Below, piece by piece: positions 1 through 9,555 of a DNA stretch of 64,000 nt; within the stretch, counting starts at the first letter, position 1; each line of letters opens with the position of its first letter. Origin of the DNA: Marasmius tenuissimus (Eukaryota > Basidiomycota > Agaricomycetes > Agaricales > Marasmiaceae); assembly GCA_029532415.1 (NCBI GenBank), contig JAQOTA010000019.1, forward strand, positions 124,001 to 188,000, in the 5' to 3' direction. The notes beneath the pieces are model-generated. The model had not been told where the DNA came from, did not search any database, and worked only from the letters and a program-made list of their open reading frames with translations. The position numbers were made by a program, and so were the translations under genes.

Positions 1-618
1 TTCAAAACAACTTGAAAGGGAAGGTTTGAAAATGGTAAGTACCGTTATGCACATACTAGGAATATGACGAACTTGAAATCGAGACTCCCGCACGAGTTTC
101 TCGGTAGTTTCTGAATGCGGCCAGACTGCCTCAAAGCCCGCCATTTCAGCAATGCTGCCAGCATCTTTTTGGCTCGGCATTCCAATATAATTTTGATCTT
201 AGTTTCATTACATGGATAGGACAGACTCGTGACTATAGACAGAGTACGAGTACCTATGCAAAGTGAGTACTGAGCTTGTGGAAAAGGTGAGCAATACTTG
301 CGATGTGGACGTTGGACCGGAATGAACCGAAGACCCGTTATTCAACGCCCAACGTCAATAACCGGACAACCAACATTGACATCGGATAACCGGGGTACAA
401 ATGTCGCATGATTATGCGATGAATTATGTGCTCATAAGAAGTACATACATACACAGAATGTATCATAAGCGTCCATTGAAATTATATCTAACCAAGAACA
501 AACCAGCTTTTTTGTCCGCACTGCTGAAGGTCGAATGGAGATAAGTTTACACATCATGCCTCCTTCCAAGAGCCTTCAACATGCAGATGAGGGGGTAATT
601 TAAATGACCAGTGAGCAA
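1..618. other. Stretch with no recognised gene
   Basis: No long open frame, tRNA-like structure or repeat was recognised. The stretch lies just beyond the 3' end of the truncated family A copy 1, whose last exon appears to stop at 619-621 on the minus strand. Confidence 0.5.
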
Positions 619-899
619 TCAGCAAGATAAAAACCATACTCGAAACCCTATTTCCACGACCAATCCAGCCACCAATAGGAGGACGAGGGATCTCGTAGTT
701 GGGAGAGGGATCTTTTTGAGGAACGTCAACCATCGAGGACGAATATTATGAGGATCACCTTGGAAAGTATGAAACTATTTTTCAGTCAAAATTCATGCAC
801 GTGCCAAGTGCATGTGTATGTTGTTTGCGTACTTCGTACCGTTCGTGTATTATCTACCCGGTCCTACAGTCACTTTTCCAAGGAACCTTCCCTTTTATA

Positions 900-1174
900 A
901 GACAGCCCAAGTTCAGATCGGGCCACCACGTGATCGGTGACCGTCACCGTAGCGACTCACCTCTAACGCAGCGACGCTTGTTTTGATTCTTTATGCATTC
1001 ACCCAAAATCGCATATTTTGGAAAACGGAGACGATGAATTTCCGTGGTTTTTTCCTCTTCAGGATCTGTTCGACTCAATTTTCTGGTAAGTCTTATCATA
1101 CCTGTATCTATAAAGAATTTCTGAACTGTAACGCCCTGGGTCACGTGGTGGCCTGATCTGAACTTGGGCTGTCT
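900..1174. mobile_element. MITE-like element, 275 bp, TA target duplication
   Basis: The two ends form an inverted repeat of about 34 bp with one mismatch, beginning AGACAGCCCAAGTTCAGATC (left 900-933, right 1141-1174). Both ends are flanked by TA (898-899 and 1175-1176), as expected for Tc1/mariner-type insertion. There is no transposase-sized frame inside, so it would be non-autonomous. It lies in the enlarged intron of the A1 pseudogene. The short open frames that overlap it on both strands follow the inverted repeat and are not genes. Confidence 0.75.
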
Positions 1175-2563
1175 TAGTAGCCTCATTTTGCCGGACTCCC
1201 AGCGCCGAGTCACTCCGAGTTGCCGTACGATATTTTTAACTTCCGCCGGCCGGCCACAATGGTATACCACAAGTATCCTGTACAAATGGCTGACCTTGTG
1301 CGCTAAGTTTGCCTTGCCCAAGAATTCCAATCCTCGTGAACTTGTGGGGCTCAAATATCGATATTGACCATGCTGGAGAGTGGATCGTGTGACCTATCAG
1401 AATCTCGGGACTCAATTGCTTGAACTTGAAGGTTTTAAGTTGTTTGCTGCCTCCCCACCAGTGCGGCGTTGAGGACATGCAACCAAGCAAACATTTAACC
1501 TTCACATTCAGAGCCCTCACTCCTCAAATGAATCAACCACACTGATATCCTGTGAGATTGCTAAATTCCTTGAACTGCAGTACCAAGTGATAGTAAATGT
1601 TTCCAAGTTTGAGTTATCAGGACTCGGAACTTCGGAAGTACTGGGTGATTGATCATTGACCCTACCTTGGAGCTCGAAGGCTCGCCACTGGATATAGAAG
1701 TCAAAGCCAAGATCCTTTATCTGTTCAATTCTATATGAGTATCCTCAGAGAGGGCTATATTGAAGAGGCAAAATAACTTATACCAGCTCCTGCGCTATCC
1801 GGCCGCATTGCCTACATATGGCTACAGAATTATGATATTTATCATGTCCAAGGTCCCATTGAACCCTAGATACCACCGCGTACTCACGGCGGACCCCTCA
1901 GGATCATACCTTTGAACCTTTCAAGTCAAGTAGACCTCTTCCGCTACGGCGTGCTTGTTGGTGGAAGAGTTTGGTTTCCCCAATTTTGTCACTTGAGACA
2001 ATCAAGTCGTTATTTGCTCGGTATAGCAGTAATGCGCCTCTGTTTTTAGAGTGACAATCTCAATTTAACATTTCCACGCTACAGTGACTGTGTTTCGGTA
2101 ATTCCCGAATGTGGCCGTATCGCGGCATCCAATAGGGCTGGTCACTTTCGGCAGCCCTTTTCTTTCAAATTTTAGTATCGCAGGAAAACTCATTTTTGAA
2201 GGTCCAATTTCAAGCACGGAAAGTAACTAGAGGGCACACCTACCAATAGTATCTATTACGCCGACTATCAAAAGTACGTCGAGCACGAATGCTCAAACAC
2301 GTCAACGGTTTACACTACACGTTTCGGCAATGAAGTACGCGAATCACGTACGTTTTCGGCAACCCAATAGAATTTTGACTGAAAAGTACCTTTATAGAAA
2401 AGTCTCATAAGTAATCTTCAGGATGTCTAAGAGTATGCCTTACCGTGTACTAGCTCGGGGTGACCGTGGTCTCGAGCATAGCGTTTCCCATCTAGGTTAT
2501 AACCCCTTGAACGTAGGTAGCTCTAAGCGACTCCGCAGAACTCGGTTTTCCCATTTGAGCCTA

Positions 2564-2830
2564 CTGTACCATTTCGAGTAAAACAACAGTCACGGGTCAC
2601 GGACCCTGTTGTTGAACCCAAATGTCACGCAGTGTCACGCGTCTCAAGCCAGTCTGCCGAAAATAATTTTTCATTGGGCCGGAAAATTTTGGCCCAGGAA
2701 CCCTTCTCACCCGCAAAATTGCCGAAAATTTTCGGCATGTCCCAGGTCTCGAGGGGATGTGCCGAATCCAAAATTTCGGTCAAACGGGTCACGCGTCTCA
2801 CCCCATGCCGAATTACTCAAAATGGTACAG
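2564..2830. mobile_element. MITE-like element, 267 bp, inside an A1 exon
   Basis: The ends are inverted: CTGTACCATTTCGAGTAA at 2564 and its complement, with one mismatch, ending at 2830. TA flanks both sides (2562-2563, 2831-2832). The paralogous exons at 51.4 kb and 60.8 kb run straight through this point without the insert, so the empty site is visible within the window. Inside lies a perfect 16-bp palindrome, GCCGAAAATTTTCGGC (2721-2736), and two copies of a GTCACGCGTCTCA motif. No coding capacity. The open frame 2609-3079 that runs through it is a chance fusion of MITE and exon antisense. Confidence 0.85.
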
Positions 2831-3705
2831 TATTCTTATCTGCATCTTCAGTTTGGGAACACCATATTTCTCCCAATCTTCGGGAGTTACATCTTTTCCA
2901 TCGGAGCGAAGGGACCAATGGAACAACCTGTTGGGAGGAGGATAGCATACACAGTGCATGCCATTGATATGCTTAACTGGAATGGGTGGGACAAAGAGAT
3001 ACACTGGAGTGGCTTGTGTTGTAGGGTCGTGGAGGAACATGCCATGCAGCCTGAGGGATATCTCGTTGACAAAAACTAAGGGACCAAATGATGGGCGAGC
3101 AACAAGCTTTGACCAAGATGCGGACTCACCAAAATCACCTTCCGGGTGTTCAAAACTGTGAACAAAAGCGGACGACTGGCTGAGATAGGCAGCAACAAGC
3201 TGGGTTGAAAGGCGTAACGAGAGGGTTACTGAAAAAAGGCCGGGCCTGCGGAACTCGAAATCAATACGAGAGGGGGCTGTTCAAGTCAGCAAAGAGCATC
3301 CATGGGCTTGTGAGGGCACATACCTTCCTTGGAGCAACTTGCGCAGATGTTCCGGGAGAAACTCTGAAGCGAGCGTTCGGGAGAAGGGAGCGAAGGGAAA
3401 TGAGCGATGATTCCTTTCTGGCGGTGTATGACAGCCCCAAGAGTGAGGAGGCCATGTGGGGCAAATGCCGGCAATTCCGAGACTCGGTATGACGTCTCAT
3501 TGAATGACACAATCAGGCACAGAAAGTTGCCGAAGTGTTGCTCTGACCAGGCGACGATTTCGTTGGCATTGAGTTGTGGGCGAGTTTCTTGGTGAAGTGG
3601 GAGTGGTCGAAAAAGCTGTGAGTAGTGGGGCGCATCCGGTACTGGAGCAGAGGTAGGTGTGATGTCGTACTGCCATGAAAGGATTTTGAGATTGAAGTTC
3701 CAGTC

Positions 3706-5358
3706 GATAACAAAGAGAGTTTGAGAGCTCCAGTATACCGTTAGGACAAGCAAGGTCGAGTCGCTCATTTCCGGTGAGCCCAGATGGCCTTGTGAGAACC
3801 TCATCTACGCTACCAGACCGAGAACATGCACCGAACGACAAGTTCAACACATTTGAGCTATGTATCAGATCCTTCACGAAACAAAGTCGCCACTGATTAG
3901 AGTGCATCATCAGATCAGAGAAAAGCGCACCTTCGACTCGGCTAAGTGTATCGATCCCAGAATTGGGTGGCGTCACCTCACAGAATCGAGACCGAAACGT
4001 TTGAAGCCTCGTCGAGAGGTATTCAGCTTGCACACCACTCATTCTTACTTTGCTTGTAGTCCGATCGTCAGATCCCCGTATGATTTGGTTCCTGACCTTC
4101 TCGACGAGGACAATACTCCTTAGACGTCTCCGACAGGACCTTGACTAGCGTGTGCTCCTTGGTTTGATTGTGACCTCACGACCATCTCGGAGCCCTGACT
4201 ATTGAAGTCCGTTGTAAGGATCGAATAGGTCATATGTATCCCTACTGACACTTCGCTCAAAGGGCGCCATTCAACTCATGCCAATCACCTCAATTAGTGA
4301 TGATTCAAAAATACCGGAAACCACGTTTGGGCAACATGAGCTTCATACGATCGGGTACACGGCTTGGAGAAGACATACGCTCATACTGACCTATTTTATT
4401 CAATTCGTATGAGGTTTTGGGTGTGACAAGAATATTTGCCGGGGTGAATTCGTATGGCAGCCCAGTGACTGGTGATGGAAACAGAAATTCATATGAAACT
4501 TTTGAGCCACTAGCCACCGAGGGAGAATGAGCGGGGAGAATGGCAGTCGCTCAGGCTTTATCGAGTAGCAATTGGCGCGCAACATCTCATTTGGGCTAAA
4601 AATGCTGGACAGAGCAATTCTCACCTCTTTTGGGCCTACCAAAAATTTGTCACATACCGGGACAATTCGTATGAACCCCCTGTGACTATGTGACCATACG
4701 AATTTTTTCGTATGTGGAGGGGCCTGTGACGTGTGATATACGAACTGAATGAAATAGGTCAGTATTTCCTCCACGCGCATCCATAAAGCCGACTGCGAGT
4801 GGCATCGATCGCACATGTCCCGCAGGCCAATTTCCTGTCTAACCCCACATTCATCTCATTGAGCTGTGCAACACCGAATCTCTCGATAGGCTGTACTCAC
4901 TACATCCTGTTGCTGTTGCTTCGGCGAAGTAAAAGCTGAGAACGAGCGGAATTTCTCGATTGTGGGCAGTTAATGAAAGGAGTCTGGCAGAAATTATGCA
5001 TCGGCCAAGCTAATCGTTCGCGGCGCAGAATGAAAATTACGACGACAATCCACAGTACTGACGTCCAAATGACCAAAGAACCACACAAGAACAAAAACAG
5101 ATCTTATAGCTCCCATAGCAAGACTACAAGTCTGGATGTACAGTGGGGAAAACGAGCTGTACAGCCGCAACGTACAACGGTACAACAAATTGACGGTGAA
5201 ACCGTGACGGGGAAAACGGAACAACTGTAGTAAATGAGATCAAAACGATACCTCACCTGAGCGAGTAGATGACAACGAAAGTACTGGAAGCACAAGCCAA
5301 ATTGCTATTGATAAGCATAGAAACACTGTCGCCGTACTCCGTTGTGCCCTCAAACGAT
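3706..5358. other. Block upstream of A1, shared with other family A copies
   Basis: The sequence from about 3720 to 5340 resembles 62890-63974 (upstream of A4) and, in its last part, 53800-55260 (upstream of A3). Examples are the TCTCTCGATAGG...CTGTACTC tract at 4880 versus 63716, and GCGCAGAATGAAAA at 5021 versus 63860. Minus-strand frames such as 3497-4042 and 4994-5224 exist, and the latter can be joined to a short exon ending at a GTGAGG donor near 5257. Some copies read as a hydrophobic segment (VIWTSVLRIVVVVFILRR in the 54.7-kb copy), but frames differ by small indels between copies. I therefore do not assign a gene. One MITE is inserted here and a second at its edge. Confidence 0.45.
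4386..4762. mobile_element. MITE-like element, 377 bp, copy a
   Basis: Begins CTGACCTATTTTATTCAATT and ends with the complement of CTGACCTATTTCATTCAGTT, flanked by TA at 4384-4385 and 4763-4764. The terminal inverted repeats are about 25 bp with a few mismatches. Repeated TTCGTATG motifs occur inside. It is the same family as the element at 5361-5750, in opposite orientation. The matching place upstream of A4 (near 63590) lacks it. Confidence 0.8.
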
Positions 5359-5360
5359 TA

Positions 5361-5750
5361 CTGACCTATTTCATTCAATTCGTATATCACACGTCACAGC
5401 CCTCTCTGCATACGAAAATTTTTCGTATGGTCACGTAGTCACAGGGGGGTCATACGAAATGTCCCGGTATGTGACAAAACTTGCAGTAAGCCTAAAAAGC
5501 CAAGAAATGACCCCTTTTGGGATTTTTTTGCCCAAGTCGGGTGTTTTCTGTGAATTACCGCAGACGGCAGCCTCGCCTGCCGCCATTCTCCCCACTCATC
5601 CACTCCAAGCCCCCGTCGACACGAAAGTGGTGTACGAACTTTCGTTTTTGTCACTGGTCACTTGGAGGAATTTGCCTGCCATATGAATGTTCCCCAGCAA
5701 ATTTTTTTGTCACACACAAAACCCCATACGAATTGATTAAAATAGGTCAG
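5361..5750. mobile_element. MITE-like element, 390 bp, copy b (inverted relative to copy a)
   Basis: Starts CTGACCTATTTCATTCAATT and ends with AATAGGTCAG; TA flanks both ends (5359-5360, 5751-5752). Its left end, through TATATCACACGTCACAG, matches the right end of copy a on the other strand, so the two copies face each other about 600 bp apart. No transposase frame. The related sequence at about 55100 continues without the insert. Confidence 0.8.
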
Positions 5751-5752
5751 TA

Positions 5753-7723
5753 AGTAGTCGACTAGGCCTCAAAGGTACCCCAACGTGTGATATCAAAGCC
5801 ATCCAGCGAGAAACGAGGCTCAGTCAAGGTGTTGTCTTGGGCATTGGATAAGCAGGGAATCGGGCGTGGTTAAGCAACCAAAATTGACTGGCAAGGGCGG
5901 GAGCCATGGCACGGAAGGAACATACGCCCATCAACAAACGTAGAGAGTGTCGTTATATGGCGTTACCTCTCCCATCAATCGAAGAAATCAGGCTTCAATA
6001 GAATGCCATACAGCCAGAGCAGGAGGAATGGTGGAGACGAGTTATAGTCGGGCGGATGGTAGACCGTGATTCGTGGAGGCTGAGGATAGATTTGGGTACC
6101 GGCGCAAACTAGCGAGTGCTGGAGGGGGGGGACCCGATACCAACATCCAAGATTTCGAATCACTAAAGGTGTACTGAGAGGTAAAGAGCCGCAGTTGTAA
6201 CCCAGACTCGACTTTTCCTCTCCGGTATCGGTAGGTTGGGGTGAGAATGAGCCAGTGTTTCGAACAGACATTCGTAGGATGGACGTGTAGCAGAGGCGAA
6301 TGGTTTCATCCAAGAGGCAGAGATGAGCGTAAACATGTTCTAGCTGGAAGAAAGATAGTAAAACACGGTTATGGAAACGGAGTGAGAGCTGAAACGAACG
6401 TACGAGCCTCTAGATCCATAGCTAACACAATATATCCCAGATAGCCCGTCATAGATAATAAACCCAAGATTTCACCGTCCAGTGAGTCTTAGAAGAGCAT
6501 AGAGGTCGAAATATAAGCTACAGAAGAGAAATTCAAGTACTCTTCAAAGAACGGATAAAACAAAGCCTGCCGGTGTTCAACATTATCCACTCGAGCGTGG
6601 TTGTAGTCAAGAGTCCTGCATTGCGTCCAAGAGAGAGGGAGAGGGAGCTGGTTGTGGTCGTGGTAGTCAAAAGCTAAACCGCCTCTCGACTTCGGCTCCA
6701 CAGACCGACATCCTTGTCCCAATCACACACTACACAACAGTTGGCCCTACCCTCAGGCTATAACGTACGCAGGACTAATCTGGGTGAACTCTGAGTGTGC
6801 GACGTCTAAGATGACCCGCTCTTTGTTACTGATGCATATCAGCTACGTTAACGTAAACCTCCGAGTGCTGAAATCTCATTAACTCGAGACGGTAACCGAC
6901 GCTGGAAAAGAGGGACACTTTCCTGCGAGATTCTTCGTCTTCGGTGCCGAGGTCACACTTCTGGATAGGTTCCGTGGATGTCCTCAAAGTCCTTGACAGG
7001 ACTTCTTATTTTTGCTCTTTGAGCACAGAGATATCCGACCCATGCTCAAGTTCTGAGGTCACTATTGCCAAGTCATCCCCGAAGCACCTCGAGGCCGCCG
7101 ATCCTCCCATACAGTTGGCTACTGACATAACAGGCTATCCGAATAAAGAAATGAGCGACATACCGGACTAGAATGAGAATAATAAGCTCGGTCTCCCCAT
7201 TTCCTACACCTTGATAGTACCAATGCTCCTCCAAGTACCCGCAACGTCTTCACCTAGCAACCTGCACACCATTCGAGTGACCACCCGGAAATTTGTCCAA
7301 GATCCTATCCCACTTTGAGGACATGATACAGTCCGAGATTTCGTCGTGAAGATTGGTATGCCGTGTACTGTACGACGCGTGTGATGCTTAAAGGGATGAT
7401 TGTGGTCGACGAAAAGAGTGGTAAGATTGGCTTGGGGGAGCTGTATTTGAGGCTATGATTTACTGATCTGGCGAACTTACTTCTGCGCTTTGAGAGGAGT
7501 TCGTTGAGTATGGTAGACAAGCTAGAGTCTCCCCGTGGGCTATGATACGTGCGTAGTGATGCTGATATTCGCGAACACCATATAGTGTACTGAAGTTCCT
7601 GAGTTCCCAGGCAGTGTAGTTGAATGAGGGCTCCGGCGATGTGATTTCGAACGGTCTGAAAGTTCTCGGGATCATGGTAGTATCACAAATTGTCCCGTGA
7701 GCACCCAAACTCTCTGCGGTAGG
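5753..7723. other. Stretch with no recognised gene
   Basis: Only short frames of uncertain value occur: 112 codons at 5975-6313 minus, 77 codons at 6489-6722 minus, and a minus-strand open stretch running from about 7460 into the Gypsy LTR. The last could be an exon of a host gene cut by the Gypsy insertion, but the frame did not continue convincingly on the far side (16706-16795). No family could be named. Confidence 0.4.
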
Positions 7724-7728
7724 TAAAG

Positions 7729-7961
7729 TGTAGCACCGACGGGTAGAACCACGACGGTAGCACACGAGAGGGGGAGAGAGTCGCTCGAGTTACCGGGATA
7801 ACCACTGGGATTCCAAGAGAGACTACTAAAGATAACGAGCGTCGGCTTTATATATGAGAGAGAAACAGGCTAGGATATAAAAGGTAATGAGCGTGGGGTT
7901 TGGGTTAGGGAAGCTGTAGGTAAACAAAGAGTAAACAACGCGAGAGAGTCCGTTCGTCACA
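7729..7961 (-). repeat. 3' LTR of the Gypsy element
   Basis: This 233-bp copy begins TGTAGCACCGACGGG and ends CGTTCGTCACA. It matches 16468-16700 except for one T/C difference. Because the element is transcribed on the minus strand, this copy is the downstream LTR. Confidence 0.95.
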
Positions 7962-7973
7962 TACGCCCTCCAC
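7962..7973 (-). promoter_or_regulatory. Polypurine tract of the Gypsy element
   Basis: On the minus strand GTGGAGGGCGTA abuts the downstream LTR (TGTGACGAACG). A purine-rich run at this position is where plus-strand DNA synthesis of LTR elements starts. Confidence 0.6.
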
Positions 7974-7992
7974 ATATTCTGCAAGAATATGT

Positions 7993-9555
7993 CTATCCAT
8001 CCAATAGCATCAGGTTTCCTTCTCCAACACTCTCACCAGCTAATTCATCTTCTTCTCCAGCGTCAGCTCCTCCCTCAACTCCTTCAGTTCCTTCCAATCC
8101 AACAGATGCACTAGAAGTGCCAGAAGTACTCGCAGTACCAGAACCAGACGCAACCGGCGTGCCGTCTCCAAAGAAATTGCCAAGATTGACATCGGGCAAG
8201 TCGAAGAAGTTAATAGGAGGATTGTTTTGAGAGGGTTCCGGCGTGGAAAACGCGGAAGTGAGGTCGATAGGCTGGAAGGCATTTCCAGTAGAGGGAGCCG
8301 TGACCTGGGTAGACTGGGACACAGCAACAGCAGCGGCAGGCTGGGTGGGTGGTGCAGATGCACCACAGTTGGAAGACTGGGCGGCCAAGGTACGTTTTTT
8401 CGATTTTTCGTAAGGTTTGTTGCTTAGCCGGGCCTGTTTCCTTTTGTTGTTCTTGCTCTCGCGAGCATAGGAGCTCCACATATTGGAGACGATGGCATCC
8501 TGCTTCCAGGCTTCGAGTCCGTCAAGACCAAGCGAATCGTGGCGAGGTTGGGAGCTGGTGGAGACGTCACGGGTAAACTCCTTGAAGAGTTTCGAGTCGA
8601 TTTTCGAGCCGAGTACAACAGTACCGGTAGCGGAGTTAAAGATAGAGAAGCGGCCTCCGACGGAGCATTCTGGGTCGTTGTTGAAGAGCTGGGCGATGCG
8701 AGGGTAGCATGCAGGGATAGTGAGTGAATTGACTGGTTTGCCATTCAGAAGCTGACCAGCCGTAATGAGACAGCGGCGGATGTCGAGTGGGGTGACTGAG
8801 AAACTGACTTGGCCCAGTGCGATGTGGCCAATGACGATGGTCTGAGACGGTTTACCGTCGTGGGTGACACGGCGAAGCCAGTTGGTGATAGCCATGTCGA
8901 GAAGCGGCTGTGTATACGGGAGCGAGGGATTGCGTACGAGGTGCCGATATGGGGAAAATTGAGTGAGTGTCGATCCTTCATCCGTTCCTTTTCTATCCAT
9001 TTCATCTATTCCTTCTAACCATTCCATCACTCCTACATGCAGATCTGTTTCTTCCGAATCTGAAGCTAATTTTGGCGGCTCGCGCCCTCCAGATACCAGC
9101 CCTGAGATATCGGAAATACCCATTGCCTCAAGGTAATCACCAACCGCGTCCAAATGGTCGATTTCGTGATATGGCAACCAGGTAATGTCGCCCGACTTCC
9201 ATTTGACCTGGAATAACGCGTTGGTTCTCGTTCCAGAGTGTGAAATAATATGGTCAATAGCCCATTCGCCCTGGACTTCACCAAAATCTGCAACTTGAGT
9301 TTCGAGACGGCCTGGGAAGAGGCGGTCGTCGTTCGGGACATGGATTCGGAGTAATGACGCGTGGAACACGTCGTGGATACCACGCTGTTTCAATCGTGCA
9401 GGTAAATCAACTTTGTACGAATTATTACCGAAGTCCTTCAGGATCTTGTAGGGACCAATGTACTTAGGAACTAATTTCCGTGCGTAACCCTTAGGGAATG
9501 AGATATTTTCTGTTGACAAATACACCAGGTCCTGTTCTTTGAACGGAGCGGGGCG
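7993..9555 (-). CDS. Gypsy pol 3' segment: integrase C-terminus (GPY/F) and chromodomain-like tail
   Basis: This frame continues the large gag-pol frame after a single TGA. It opens with the integrase C-terminal fold marked by LVPKYIGPYKILKDFG and YKVDLPARL (GPY/F-type module). A chromodomain-like segment follows: WAIDHIISHSG, then FQVKWKSGDITWLPYHEI and YLEAMG, at about codons 2340-2390 of the whole frame. Chromodomains of this kind in fungal chromoviruses bind histone marks and steer integration; that role is family knowledge, not shown here. The remaining roughly 350 residues are low-complexity Ser/Thr/Pro-rich and acidic near the end. The first Met in this stretch is at 9525, but the frame is open from 9555, so translation depends on reading past the TGA or on the stop being a recent mutation. 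Confidence 0.85.
   Translation of the reverse strand, partial: RPAPFKEQDLVYLSTENISFPKGYARKLVPKYIGPYKILKDFGNNSYKVDLPARLKQRGIHDVFHASLLRIHVPNDDRLFPGRLETQVADFGEVQGEWAIDHIISHSGTRTNALFQVKWKSGDITWLPYHEIDHLDAVGDYLEAMGISDISGLVSGGREPPKLASDSEETDLHVGVMEWLEGIDEMDRKGTDEGSTLTQFSPYRHLVRNPSLPYTQPLLDMAITNWLRRVTHDGKPSQTIVIGHIALGQVSFSVTPLDIRRCLITAGQLLNGKPVNSLTIPACYPRIAQLFNNDPECSVGGRFSIFNSATGTVVLGSKIDSKLFKEFTRDVSTSSQPRHDSLGLDGLEAWKQDAIVSNMWSSYARESKNNKRKQARLSNKPYEKSKKRTLAAQSSNCGASAPPTQPAAAVAVSQSTQVTAPSTGNAFQPIDLTSAFSTPEPSQNNPPINFFDLPDVNLGNFFGDGTPVASGSGTASTSGTSSASVGLEGTEGVEGGADAGEEDELAGESVGEGNLMLLDG

Larger units (their letters stand above)
619..3705 (-). pseudogene. Family A copy 1 (A1), 5'-truncated and MITE-disrupted
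   Basis: Minus-strand relic of the family whose intact member is at 60139-62660. The last exon (758-619) carries the family start GDPH, then RWLTFLKKIP, and ends in a hydrophobic stretch (LVLLLVAGLVV) before TGA. An enlarged intron of about 1.7 kb (2443-759) follows the exon ending GHPELVH. The exon at 3075-2444 encodes PVYLFVPPIPVKHINGMH and DWEKYGVPKL but is split by a MITE at 2564-2830. Subtracting the MITE plus one TA leaves 363 nt (121 codons), close to the 366 nt of the intact copy. Further upstream are HRQKGIIAHFPS and the DWNFNLKILSWQYD segment. Homology then stops near 3705: exons 1-6 are missing and the sequence jumps to what lies upstream of the gene in copy A4. It cannot make the full protein. 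I infer an old deletion followed by insertions. Confidence 0.8.

Noticed and set aside
944..1354. 136-codon minus-strand frame and overlapping plus-strand frames
   Set aside because: They follow the inverted repeat of the MITE at 900-1174 (the same peptide appears on both strands).
2609..3079. 156-codon plus-strand frame
   Set aside because: It starts inside the MITE and runs antisense through an A1 exon; no homologous frame exists in the other copies without the MITE.
7305..7765. Host gene cut by the Gypsy element
   Set aside because: The frame open at 7460-7728 does not continue in phase at 16706-16795 once one TAAAG is removed, and no intron solves it; left as a possibility only.
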